DNA from: Aquibacillus sediminis
GTDB lineage: Bacteria; Bacillota; Bacilli; Bacillales; Amphibacillaceae
Direction of reading: 5' to 3'
NCBI RefSeq assembly: GCF_005870085.1
Contig: NZ_SZNM01000003.1
Location: 124,001 to 188,000, forward strand
Length of the DNA stretch: 64,000 bases
Part shown: one piece after another, positions 53,305 to 63,273 of the stretch
Layout: the number at the start of each line of letters is the position of its first letter
Position numbering within the stretch: the first letter of the stretch is position 1
Position numbers and translations under genes: made by a program
Notes under the pieces: model-generated
Databases searched by the model: none
Told to the model about the DNA's origin: nothing
The model's input: the letters and a program-made list of their open reading frames with translations, nothing else

Positions 53305-54831
53305 TTATTCTTCTACTCCACTAGCAGCTTCCACTTCACTGATTGCAACTCCAAGAGCTCTAGCAACTCCTTCTCCATATGCAGGGTCTGCTTTATAGCA
53401 GTTATTAATATGCCTTAATTTTACTTCTTTCGTTGTCCCTTGCATATTACGAGCTGTATTTTCAAATAAGATTTGCTGCTGTTCTGGTGTCATTAACTGG
53501 AATAACTTTCGTGGTTGGGTATAATAGTCATCATCATCTTCGCGGAAATTCCACTCATATGCATTTCCATCTAATGGTAGTGGTGGTTCTTTATATTCCA
53601 ATTGTTCTTGCCATTCACCGTAACTATTTGGCTCGTATGGTTTTGCTCCCCCCATATTTCCATCAATACGCATGCCACCGTCACGATGGTATGGATGAAA
53701 ATGTTTCACACCTCTTGGGTAGTTAACTGGAATTTGCCAATGGTTCACTCCTAACCGATAACGTTGCGTATCACCATAGGAGAATAAGCGACCTTGTAAC
53801 ATTTTATCTGGTGAAAAACTAATTCCTGGAACAATATTTGTTGGCGCAAATGCAGCTTGCTCCACATCAGCGAAATAGTTTTCCGGGTTCCGATTTAATT
53901 CAAATTCCCCAACTTCAATAAGTGGAAACTCACTCTTATACCACACTTTTGTTAAATCAAATGGATTATATGACATCTTTTTCGCTTGTTCTTCCGTCAT
54001 CACTTGAATATACATCTTCCATTTTGGAAAATCACCATTTTCAATTGCTTCATATAAATCTCGTTGATGACTTTCTCGATCTTTCCCAACAATTTGCTCT
54101 GCTTCTTCATCGCTAATATTTTCGATTCCTTGTTGTGTAACAAAATGGAACTTCACCCATGTACGTTCATTATGAGCATCAATAAAACTATACGTGTGAC
54201 TACCAAAACCGTGCATATGACGATAGCTCTTTGGAATACCTCGTTCGCTCATGGTAATCGTGATTTGATGTAGTGCTTCTGGTAACGATGACCAAAAATC
54301 CCAGTTATTTTGCGGACTCCGCATATTTGTTCGTGGATCACGTTTAATCGCATGGTTTAAATCTGGAAATTTCTTCGGATCCCGAAAGAAAAATACTGGC
54401 GTGTTATTTCCAACAAGGTCCCAATTTCCTTCTTCTGTATAAAATTTCAGTGCAACCCCTCGAATATCACGCTCTGCATCCGCTGCACCTCGTTCCCCTG
54501 CAACAGTAGAAAAACGTGCAAACATCTCGGTTTGTTTACCTACTTCAGAAAAAATTGCTGCTCTCGTATATTTGGTAATGTCATTCGTAACTGTAAACGT
54601 ACCAAACGCACCAGAACCTTTGGCATGCATACGACGTTCAGGAATAACTTCTCGATCAAAATGAGACATCTTTTCAATAAACCAATAATCTTGCATGACT
54701 ACTGGACCACGCGGACCAGCCGTCATCGTATTTTGGTTATCTGGTACTGGAGCACCAAACGCTGTGGTTAATTTTTGTTCTTTTCCTTCTTCCACTTGCT
54801 TTTTGTTTTTATCATCCACCTTGATCACCAT
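53305..54831 (-). CDS. katA: Heme catalase (small-subunit clade)
   Basis: 508 residues, decomposing hydrogen peroxide. Distal His and Ser in [18 protein letters not shown], distal Asn region [20 protein letters not shown], proximal Tyr in [14 protein letters not shown]. Length and lack of a C-terminal flavodoxin-like domain place it with Bacillus KatA. The 5' end has several possible starts (ATG 54831, GTG 54828, GTG 54819) behind AAAAAAGG. I looked for a PerR box upstream and saw only partial matches. Confidence 0.95.
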   Translation of the reverse strand: MVIKVDDKNKKQVEEGKEQKLTTAFGAPVPDNQNTMTAGPRGPVVMQDYWFIEKMSHFDREVIPERRMHAKGSGAFGTFTVTNDITKYTRAAIFSEVGKQTEMFARFSTVAGERGAADAERDIRGVALKFYTEEGNWDLVGNNTPVFFFRDPKKFPDLNHAIKRDPRTNMRSPQNNWDFWSSLPEALHQITITMSERGIPKSYRHMHGFGSHTYSFIDAHNERTWVKFHFVTQQGIENISDEEAEQIVGKDRESHQRDLYEAIENGDFPKWKMYIQVMTEEQAKKMSYNPFDLTKVWYKSEFPLIEVGEFELNRNPENYFADVEQAAFAPTNIVPGISFSPDKMLQGRLFSYGDTQRYRLGVNHWQIPVNYPRGVKHFHPYHRDGGMRIDGNMGGAKPYEPNSYGEWQEQLEYKEPPLPLDGNAYEWNFREDDDDYYTQPRKLFQLMTPEQQQILFENTARNMQGTTKEVKLRHINNCYKADPAYGEGVARALGVAISEVEAASGVEE

Positions 54832-55061
54832 CCTTTTTTAATGAATAGGAAACATAATTAAATCGTATCAAAAAAGGAATTAAATAAGTTAAAAAAGTGA
54901 AATAATTCAACAAATTGTAATTGACATACATTATCGATTGTTAAGTGTAAAAAACATAAATAGTTGTCGCTTTTATTCCCCCTCATAACGAATTGACGCT
55001 TGTTAATTATAGTAGATTCATGCTTGAACATGAAAAAATTCCCTTTTTTTACTCCAACATC

Positions 55062-55103
55062 CAAAAAAGGCAGGTACTCCAACCTATCGTCAAGTACCTG
55101 CTA
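55062..55103 (-). terminator. Terminator of the ba3 oxidase operon
   Basis: Minus strand GCAGGTACT pairs with AGTACCTGC around 14 nt, then TTTTTT. Directly after the last gene of the operon. Confidence 0.92.
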
Positions 55104-55109
55104 CCAATC

Positions 55110-55685
55110 TTAATGATTTGAAGTTTTTTGAAAATCAAACAAGAAAATTTTTAAAAAGAAAAAAACAAATACGATTATTGCTAGGCTCATTAATGTCCTT
55201 CCCAATGCGACTTGTTGGTTAGTTAGATAATTGTTACATAACCGTACCGGTGCATTGACGTATAACCATCCCATTACAAAACACATTGAAACTACATTCG
55301 CCCATACAAACCCTTTAAATATTGAAGCTATCTTTTTCCAACTTAGCGCTAGTGGCAAACCAATCAAAAGTGGAACAGTAACGAACTTAAACAGTTCCAT
55401 CCACCCACTATTTAGTGCTGCATCAATAGACCTTGGCAAAATCCAATAAAAACTTGTAAATAAAGCAATCAGAAACCCTGGAATCCCATTATGGTTATAG
55501 GAATCTTGTATTGTTTCACAGCGACCTTGGATACCCCGTCCCAAAAGATAGCCCGAAACCACTAACAAAGGAATTTGAATCAGCATTTGTCCTATCATGG
55601 ATACAGCTAAATACTGACGCATAGCTGGGAGACTTAAAACAACAAACAATGCTACACCACTAAACAACCACTTTCGTTTACCCAT
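55110..55685 (-). CDS. Membrane protein of the ba3 oxidase operon, unknown function
   Basis: 191 residues with five to six hydrophobic helices (WLFSGVALFVVLSLPAM, IQIPLLVVSGYLLG, IPGFLIALFTSFYWILP, VTVPLLIGLPLAL, a C-terminal IVFVFFFLKIFLF). I do not recognise the family. It overlaps the Sco gene by 8 bp, and ATG 55685 has AGGTG upstream, so it is translated with the oxidase genes. A role in oxidase assembly or heme/copper delivery is plausible from context only. Confidence 0.7.
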   Translation of the reverse strand: MGKRKWLFSGVALFVVLSLPAMRQYLAVSMIGQMLIQIPLLVVSGYLLGRGIQGRCETIQDSYNHNGIPGFLIALFTSFYWILPRSIDAALNSGWMELFKFVTVPLLIGLPLALSWKKIASIFKGFVWANVVSMCFVMGWLYVNAPVRLCNNYLTNQQVALGRTLMSLAIIVFVFFFLKIFLFDFQKTSNH

Positions 55686-56298
55686 CCTTAGCACCTACAA
55701 TATCACTAACTATCTCAACTACTTGATTTGGGAGGTCATAATTAAAAATCCGAACTAAGCGCCCGTTTGGATCAATTAAATAAAAAGCCGCATTATGTTC
55801 AAAACCATCTTCAGCAGGAATCACAATCACACCTGACTGTTCTAGCAAAAGATTAAGTTGTTGTTGGTCAGGAATCCGAACCATTTTCCAATTCTCCCCA
55901 TCCGCTTGAAATACCTCTTCTGCATGTTGTAATTGTTCTGGTGTATCGCGTACAGGGTCAAAACTTATACTTAACAACTGGAGCTCGTCGTCAACCATTT
56001 GTTCAGGAAGACCTTTATATATTTTTAAAAAGTTCCTCTCAATTGCAGGACACACATCTCCACAAGCCGTATACATATACGTTGCTAACACATATTTCCC
56101 TTGATAATCAGATAGTTTAATCCTATCTCCTTCACTATCTTGAAACGTCACATCTGTTAACAACGGCGTATTATTAGTAATCGAAGCCCTTCTAGCCTGT
56201 TCTGCAGTAAATGCTTGAAATTGGTCCGTACTAATAAACAGAATCATGCTGCCCGTTATCGCGATCACAATGATAAGGAGTACATTTTGCTTAACCAT
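55678..56298 (-). CDS. SCO1/SenC-family copper chaperone
   Basis: 206 residues: N-terminal membrane anchor (VLLIIVIAITGSMILFI), then a thioredoxin-like domain with the copper site CGDVC in MYTACGDVCPAIE and the distal His in FEHNAAFYLIDPNGRLV. It delivers copper to the CuA centre of subunit II. It overlaps the subunit I gene by 8 bp and the membrane protein gene by 8 bp, so all are co-transcribed. Confidence 0.92.
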   Translation of the reverse strand: MVKQNVLLIIVIAITGSMILFISTDQFQAFTAEQARRASITNNTPLLTDVTFQDSEGDRIKLSDYQGKYVLATYMYTACGDVCPAIERNFLKIYKGLPEQMVDDELQLLSISFDPVRDTPEQLQHAEEVFQADGENWKMVRIPDQQQLNLLLEQSGVIVIPAEDGFEHNAAFYLIDPNGRLVRIFNYDLPNQVVEIVSDIVGAKDG

Positions 56299-57775
56299 GT
56301 TTTTCTATCCTTGGATCCACATTCGATTTCATTCGCCCAATGTTGCTAGCATAGTTAATAAATCGTATAACGAAAGCTAAAAAAGCTAGTGTAACAAGCG
56401 TTCCAAACAAAGCGCCTATGATATCTGCTGGAACCCATTCTTGAAAGTGCACTGCCCACCGTCTTGGCGCACTTACTTTTCCAGAAAATAAAAATGAGCC
56501 TGTTAGACCTAAAAAAGCAACAATGAAAACCCACAACGATAAGCGGTCTAATCGATTATCCTGACGTCCACCTTCCACTTTGGTTAAATAAAACATAAAC
56601 CCAATGATCATCGCACAAGCACCCAATCCCATATACATGTGAAAATGTCCAGGTACCCATTTCGTGTTATGCATCACATGGTTGATCACGATAGTTGCAT
56701 CAACAATTGCCGGGACAACTCCAATCACCCAACCAAACATCGATAAATAAAGGAAGCTTGACGCAATATCCCATTTGATTCCTGAACGATAAACTAGTAA
56801 TAAAGCACCGTATGCAGTCACGACCAATACTGGTAACCCATTTGCATAGGACAGAACTTGCCCTAGTATCAACATCCATTTCGGCATTACGAAGTCCATT
56901 AACAAATGGTGGGGATAAATGATAACCGTAAACAATGTGGACATGTTCCATGCAATTAATAACGCTTTACTCCCTTTCCACGGTCGTCCTGTATACCTTG
57001 GAAGTAATTCATAAACAGCGATTACTCCCATATAGATAATCGAGTTAGCAAAAATATGCCCAAATGCATAGATCATATTTTTTGCTAGTAATGGATCAAT
57101 TGTAAAACTAGGAATATATAGGTTGATGAGGCTCATTGCAAGAATTGCTGCCCCTGTAATTAATGCCGTAATATTTACAATACATACCATTGTACCTGCG
57201 GCAATTGCAGGAGCTGGTCCATATCCTTTTACTATCCCAAGTATTTGTGGCCAACCTAACGACTTTGCAAAACTTCCATATTCCTTAATGATGGCACGAG
57301 AAAACTCTAAATATAATAGTAAAAATCCTGTACCTATAATTAACATGCCACCTAAATAAAGTGCTGCAGCAGTTTGGCCCCACATCCCCCCTGATATAGC
57401 AGGTAGTGGATATAAAAATGTCCAACCACCAGCAAAATCATAAGAAAAAATACCGATAAGAACCATCGTTACTCCAATTAAGAAAAAGACAATATTCATT
57501 ATAAATATCCCTAATTTCAAATCAAGGTATTGGTTCAAAAAGTACCACATAACAGCAGTTCCTGCTAATGCTGCAATCCCTATCATCCCAGTTCCATGAA
57601 TCGTTAATAATTTATAAAACATACCTGCCCCAAGTTCAATCACATTCCCTTGCTCAAGCAGCATTAATACCCCAAAAAACATCATCAATAATAGAACGAC
57701 CCCTGTCAAACTTAATGGAAAAACAACCGACCGTTTACGACTTGTATCAATCCATACAGTTAATATGTTCCCCAA
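56291..57775 (-). CDS. cbaA: ba3-type cytochrome c oxidase subunit I
   Basis: 494 residues with about 13 helices. Heme-copper oxidase motifs: LLTIHGTGMIGIAAL (heme b His), IYAFGHIFANSIIYMG (CuB His), YPHHLLMDFVMPKWM (CuB His-His), and VPGHFHMYMGLGACAM (a3 and b His). The short form without the long A-family D-channel motif fits the B family, as in Thermus ba3 and Bacillus CbaA. It reduces O2 at high affinity and pumps protons. TTG start at 57775 behind AGGGGGA. Between subunit II and Sco genes. Confidence 0.93.
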   Translation of the reverse strand: MGNILTVWIDTSRKRSVVFPLSLTGVVLLLMMFFGVLMLLEQGNVIELGAGMFYKLLTIHGTGMIGIAALAGTAVMWYFLNQYLDLKLGIFIMNIVFFLIGVTMVLIGIFSYDFAGGWTFLYPLPAISGGMWGQTAAALYLGGMLIIGTGFLLLYLEFSRAIIKEYGSFAKSLGWPQILGIVKGYGPAPAIAAGTMVCIVNITALITGAAILAMSLINLYIPSFTIDPLLAKNMIYAFGHIFANSIIYMGVIAVYELLPRYTGRPWKGSKALLIAWNMSTLFTVIIYPHHLLMDFVMPKWMLILGQVLSYANGLPVLVVTAYGALLLVYRSGIKWDIASSFLYLSMFGWVIGVVPAIVDATIVINHVMHNTKWVPGHFHMYMGLGACAMIIGFMFYLTKVEGGRQDNRLDRLSLWVFIVAFLGLTGSFLFSGKVSAPRRWAVHFQEWVPADIIGALFGTLVTLAFLAFVIRFINYASNIGRMKSNVDPRIEKHG

Positions 57776-57796
57776 TTTTTCATCCCCCTTTATCCC

Positions 57797-58315
57797 TTAC
57801 TTGGTAACTGTGATTTCCTTACTCATGACATGATGCGCCACCCCACAATACTCTAAACACAAAATGGTATACGTACCTGGCTTCTCAAATTGATAGTAAA
57901 CCGTATTTGTATACTCAGGCATTGCTTGTGTTTGCGCGACAATATTCATGTTCTCATCATATAAACCAAACCCATGGTTCACATCACTACTCGTCACATG
58001 AAATGCAACATAATCCCCAACTTGTAATTTCTCTTCTGACACTTCAAAACCAAATTGTACAGCTTCCACATACACATCCAGCGGTGCCCCCTTTCCCTCG
58101 GCCCGCTCAAAAGGTAAGTCCTTTAACGTGTAATAAGAAGCGGTAGAGAATCCAACGAGTAAAATAACCAGCCAAATCGACCGCAAAAAGTACCCCTTTG
58201 CTTGTACTTTAGAATACTCCACTCGCCTTCCTGATTTCATTAATACAAATAAAAAAATAAAAATCACAAATGCACTAAGCAACAATGTGATTACCCAAGC
58301 AGCTTGTTGATACAT
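57797..58315 (-). CDS. cbaB: ba3-type cytochrome c oxidase subunit II
   Basis: 172 residues from ATG 58315. One N-terminal helix (AWVITLLLSAFVIFIFLFVL), a second near residues 45-60 and a cupredoxin domain with the CuA ligands: His in DVNHGFGLY and the CLEYCGVAHHVM set (C-x3-C-x3-H-x2-M). It accepts electrons from cytochrome c. A GGGGGA run serves as SD; an in-frame ATG at 58333 is alternative. First gene of the operon cbaB-cbaA-sco-membrane protein. Confidence 0.93.
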   Translation of the reverse strand: MYQQAAWVITLLLSAFVIFIFLFVLMKSGRRVEYSKVQAKGYFLRSIWLVILLVGFSTASYYTLKDLPFERAEGKGAPLDVYVEAVQFGFEVSEEKLQVGDYVAFHVTSSDVNHGFGLYDENMNIVAQTQAMPEYTNTVYYQFEKPGTYTILCLEYCGVAHHVMSKEITVTK

Positions 58316-58319
58316 AACT

Positions 58320-58675
58320 CCATCCCCCATCATAAAATGTAATCGCTACCGGTATTTATCCTATACAATGTTGTCAGAACATTCTGTGATTACCATCACT
58401 AATTTTCATACCAAATATATAGTAAAGTGCGGAAAGTAGGCCTCGGTGCCTGTCACTCCACGTTTTTTGTCGAACGCAATAAAGTAGGAATGGCGTGGAG
58501 TCCATCGCTTTTTTAGTAATAATCAACCAAATCATGTGTTGATATGAGTAGAATTTTATCGATAAAAAATTGAACAATAAATAGAATCTCTTATTGTGAA
58601 TTCGGAGGCTTAAGGTGAAGAAATAGTTAAAGAGTTGATGGGATATTCCATTTGTAAGTATGTTTTGGTAGACAT
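58320..58675. other. Intergenic region upstream of the ba3 oxidase operon
   Basis: GGTGCCTGTCAC (58445-58456) is a dispersed motif also at 18053 and 34431. ACTCCACG (58455-58462) and CGTGGAGT (58494-58501) form an inverted repeat with a long loop, followed by a CTTTTTTAG tail on the plus strand. No gene recognised. Confidence 0.5.
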
Positions 58676-58850
58676 CTAGTTCAGTGGTTTTTGCTTCTTC
58701 CCCCACTGAGTGTTCTACCACAAGGAGAGACCCGCAAGCCCTTCAACCAATCGTGGGGGTAAAAGCAAAAGTTTTACTCCCACTTAAACATCTTCCTTCC
58801 CTATCATGTTTTGAAGTGGAGGCTTACGGACGGTTGCACCGGGATAAACA
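58676..58850. repeat. Structured repeat element, copy E
   Basis: Plus strand: TTCAGTGG opposite CCACTGAG (58680-58710), core TACCACAAGGAGAG, CCCG (58731-58734) able to pair with CGGG (58840-58843) and CAA with TTG, CCTTCAACCAATC, CCACTT opposite AAGTGG, and 3' end ACGGACGGTTGCACCGGGAT then AAA. The usual AAAGTGAAACTT opening is missing. It lies in the gap upstream of the ba3 operon. Confidence 0.82.
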
Positions 58851-58867
58851 TTTATATATCAATAAAA

Positions 58868-58903
58868 ATAGGAGTACAAAACGCTATGCGATTTGTACTC
58901 CTA
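58868..58903 (-). terminator. Terminator after the sortase gene
   Basis: AGGAGTACAAA pairs with TTTGTACTCCT around 11 nt; on the minus strand it is followed by ATTTTTATTG. The loop start ACGC and the stem resemble the chrA terminator (41474), a likely coincidence or shared origin. About 155 nt after the sortase stop. Confidence 0.75.
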
Positions 58904-59058
58904 AATAATGTGTCATTTATGTTCCCCCTAGAATTGCCCATTTAGCTCTAATCTAAGCTCTTTTTAACTAATATTCATATATAAGTGGGCTATCTTCGGG
59001 GGCTTTCTTCTCAACCTATCAATCTTAGTGTGGGGGGCATATTAACCTATTTATATTC

Positions 59059-59772
59059 CTACAAGTTTTCCGTGCTAATTAATTCAGACTGAACGATGTA
59101 TCTGTCTGGTGCTGAACCAACAAAATCAAAAGGATAACACGTTGTTAATGTTAACGTAGGCCTTTCCTTTTTGACAATAACCGTTCGATCTTCTGCATCT
59201 GTTATCCACGTTTTCCGAATTTGGTACTCATACTTTTCTCCATCTACCTCTAAATAAAGTTTATCTCCTTCTGTCAACTCATCTAAACCAATAAATACCG
59301 TATCTCGGTGACCAGCAAGCGCTGTATGCCCATTTTCATTTGGATATACTGTTGAAGGTGTATCATACATGCCAACACCTTTACTTAAAGAATGTGGATC
59401 TGTACCAAAAAAGACAGGAAAAATTTTACCCATTTTAGGAATCGTTAACTTTCCGATTACTCCTTCTTGTCCAAAGGGGGCTGCTTGTTTGGTATCATCC
59501 TGTTTTTCAGTATTTTTTTGTTGCTCTCGTTCCATTATTTGCTGACGATAACGTAACGCTTTATCTATCTTATTATCACCCGATACTTTTTCTTCTGATA
59601 ATATAATCGTTTTTTGTTTGTTGGTATCATCCCATTCTTCATCAATCGATTGCGCTTTTTCTGAATCAATAATAACTGAATTTGCTTGTACCCACCAACC
59701 ATATCCACTCCATAGTACGATCGCTGTTCCAATAATCACGAATAAAAGACCAATCTTTCTCTTTTTGTCCAT
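59059..59772 (-). CDS. Class D sortase
   Basis: 237 residues. N-terminal membrane helix (KIGLLFVIIGTAIVLWSGYG), a charged linker (residues 40-105) and the sortase barrel with catalytic His155 (ALAGHRDTVF), Cys212 (LTTCYPF) and Arg224 (PDRYIV). Size and the TLTTCYPF motif fit class D. It cleaves a sorting signal and links proteins to peptidoglycan. The neighbouring xylanase ends in a compatible signal (LADTATNFP), so they are probably a dedicated pair. ATG 59772 was chosen for AAAGGTGA. Confidence 0.92.
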   Translation of the reverse strand: MDKKRKIGLLFVIIGTAIVLWSGYGWWVQANSVIIDSEKAQSIDEEWDDTNKQKTIILSEEKVSGDNKIDKALRYRQQIMEREQQKNTEKQDDTKQAAPFGQEGVIGKLTIPKMGKIFPVFFGTDPHSLSKGVGMYDTPSTVYPNENGHTALAGHRDTVFIGLDELTEGDKLYLEVDGEKYEYQIRKTWITDAEDRTVIVKKERPTLTLTTCYPFDFVGSAPDRYIVQSELISTENL

Positions 59773-59797
59773 GGACATCACCTTTTATTAAAACTTT

Positions 59798-59961
59798 CGA
59801 TAAAGTGAAACTTCAATTGGTGGAGTCTTTTTAAATCCACCACTAATCTTTTAGTACCGCAAGGAGATACCCGCAACTCTCCCCCACTTTTCTTCTACTA
59901 TTTCACCTCGTAATTTGAAGCGAGAGGGGGTGTGCTTACTGCCAGTTACTCGCGGGATAAA
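59798..59961. repeat. Structured repeat element, copy F
   Basis: Plus strand: GATAAAGTGAAACTTC, ATTGGTGGA opposite TCCACCACTAAT, core TTAGTACCGCAAGGAGATAC, CCCGC (59870-59874) pairing with GCGGG (59952-59956) and AACT with AGTT, TTTCACCTCGTA shared with copy A, and 3' end CGCGGGATAAA. The 5' hairpin differs from B/D/E in sequence but keeps pairing. It stands between the xylanase and sortase genes, 26 bp from the sortase start. Confidence 0.82.
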
Positions 59962-59966
59962 ACGAG

Positions 59967-59993
59967 AAGGATAGGCATACCCTACCTATCCTC
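59967..59993 (-). terminator. Terminator after the xylanase gene
   Basis: AGGATAGG pairs with CCTATCCT around nine bases; on the minus strand TCTCGTTTT follows. 10 nt after the xylanase stop. Confidence 0.75.
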
Positions 59994-60003
59994 CCTCAAC
60001 CTA

Positions 60004-61578
<1,575 letters not shown>

Positions 61579-61735
61579 TTATCTTTGTTTATTCAATATA
61601 TAAACAAAACTATTTTAAAATTTTTGAAAATTTACCGTTATATCTCCGGTAACACCTTTATTTCGTATTGTTTTTGTTTATTGGTTATACGATCTTTTTT
61701 TACATCGGTACCTTATTTCCTCGCATTGTCTTATC

Positions 61736-61784
61736 TAAAAAAGACAAGTACTACACTGCATTCTTGTGTAATACTTGTCCTTTA
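61736..61784 (-). terminator. Terminator after the sucrose-phosphorylase-like gene
   Basis: Minus strand GGACAAGTATTACAC pairs with GTGTAGTACTTGTC (one mismatch) around nine bases, then TTTTTTAG. 6 nt after the stop codon. Confidence 0.92.
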
Positions 61785-61789
61785 ACTTT

Positions 61790-63259
61790 TTAGATAGTGT
61801 CGTGAACCAATTGACCAAATTCATTTAAATAATCTATCGTTGTTGTATTAGTCGATAAATCAATAAATAACTCACAATACTTGTCACCATACTCCCATGC
61901 AAGACAAACTTCATTCTTTTCGGATGGTTTGATTTTAAACTCTCCATTGAAAGCAGGGTATTCATTTCTAAAACGGATAAGCTCTAACAATCGTTGAACA
62001 ACCTCTTTTTCAAGTGACTGATCAATCTCTTCTAGGCTAAAGTTATGTCGGTTGATTTCTCTTCCTTCTCCAGTCTTCTCTACACTTTCTACATCATTTT
62101 CCCCTGCAAGCAGCCCGACATAATACACCTGTGGAATACCAGGTACAAAAAATTGAATCGCTCTTGCTACTATATAGGCATCGTCATCATTATTTAGAAG
62201 GGAATAATAAGTACCTCGAATTTGATGAACATCAAAACCATCTTCTGATTTATGCTCATCAGATAAAACGAGACTTAAACTGGAGCCTCTCTCTACACAT
62301 ATATCAACTATTTCTCTAGCTTCTTTCGTATCAATAAGATCATCCATATCTGGCTTCACTGGTACACCATCATGACAATCAAGCATCGTAAACTGCTTTT
62401 CAGGACGATCATTCAAATAACGGTAGAGATTATCGCTAGATTTATTCATAATCGTATCAAGTACCGTATAAGGAAGAATAAAATCATAAATCCAGAAACC
62501 ATGATCGGCTAACTTGTATTGTGTCGAATAATGAGAATGCACTTCTGGAAGCAATTCAATATCTAATGAATCTGCCAATTCTTTAATCCAATCTAAGAAT
62601 TGATAGATTTCAGGCTCGACAAAAAAGCAACTAGTACCTAATTTTTTAATCACATATCCTACTGCATCTAACCTTACAATTTTGATATTATTTTTACTAA
62701 AGTTAACAAAGAATTCCGTTAATAGCTCTTTCACCTTTTCTGAATGAACATCTAGGTCAATTTGTTCCGATGGTTCTGTTTTACCAAATGTTGTCCATAC
62801 CGTTTCTTCTTCCCCTGTTTCTTCAATTTGAAAAGTAGAATATGGCTTCTTTCTTCGTAAAAACATTTTATTAATGTCTTCTTGTTTCGGTTGACCATCT
62901 TCCCATAACTTGTCTAATGTTATAAACAAATCGGCATATTCAGACGCCCTACCTTTTTCGAGAAAATCTTGAAAATAATGAGAACGCATAGAGATATGGT
63001 TTACCATTAAATCTACTAAAATATCAAAGTTTTCCCCAATTGCTTTCATATCTTCCCAAGTACCAAATTCTTTTTCTATTTCTAAGTAAGTAAGTGGAGC
63101 AAATCCTCTGTCTCCTGAAGACGGAAATGGCGGTAAAATGTGAACGCCACCCTTAAAAATATCGGAAAAATGGTTATGAAGCACATTGTTTAAGGTTTTC
63201 AAATTTCCACCTATTGAATCTGGATATGTAATCAGTTGCACTTGATTTTTCAATGTCAT
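61790..63259 (-). CDS. GH13_18 sucrose phosphorylase-like enzyme
   Basis: 489 residues, the size of sucrose phosphorylases. Conserved GH13 sites: VDLMVNHIS, nucleophile Asp198 in IVRLDAVGY, acid/base Glu239 in LLPEVHSHY and the transition-state Asp in MLDCHDG (294-297). N-terminal YPDSIGGNLKTL and HILPPFPSSGDRGFAP are typical of subfamily 18. The reaction splits sucrose (or sucrose 6'-phosphate, or a related glucoside) with phosphate to glucose-1-phosphate. Only 14 bp separates it from the upstream PfkB kinase gene. Which acceptor it uses cannot be read from the sequence. Confidence 0.88.
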   Translation of the reverse strand: MTLKNQVQLITYPDSIGGNLKTLNNVLHNHFSDIFKGGVHILPPFPSSGDRGFAPLTYLEIEKEFGTWEDMKAIGENFDILVDLMVNHISMRSHYFQDFLEKGRASEYADLFITLDKLWEDGQPKQEDINKMFLRRKKPYSTFQIEETGEEETVWTTFGKTEPSEQIDLDVHSEKVKELLTEFFVNFSKNNIKIVRLDAVGYVIKKLGTSCFFVEPEIYQFLDWIKELADSLDIELLPEVHSHYSTQYKLADHGFWIYDFILPYTVLDTIMNKSSDNLYRYLNDRPEKQFTMLDCHDGVPVKPDMDDLIDTKEAREIVDICVERGSSLSLVLSDEHKSEDGFDVHQIRGTYYSLLNNDDDAYIVARAIQFFVPGIPQVYYVGLLAGENDVESVEKTGEGREINRHNFSLEEIDQSLEKEVVQRLLELIRFRNEYPAFNGEFKIKPSEKNEVCLAWEYGDKYCELFIDLSTNTTTIDYLNEFGQLVHDTI

Positions 63260-63273
63260 TTCTTTACTCCCCC

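Noticed and set aside
54832-55061. PerR box upstream of katA
   Set aside because: Only partial matches to TTATAATNATTATAA (for example CTATAATTAACAA) were found, too weak to list.
58374-58721. 115-codon minus-strand ORF upstream of the ba3 operon
   Set aside because: It runs through repeat element copy E and has no SD or recognisable domain.
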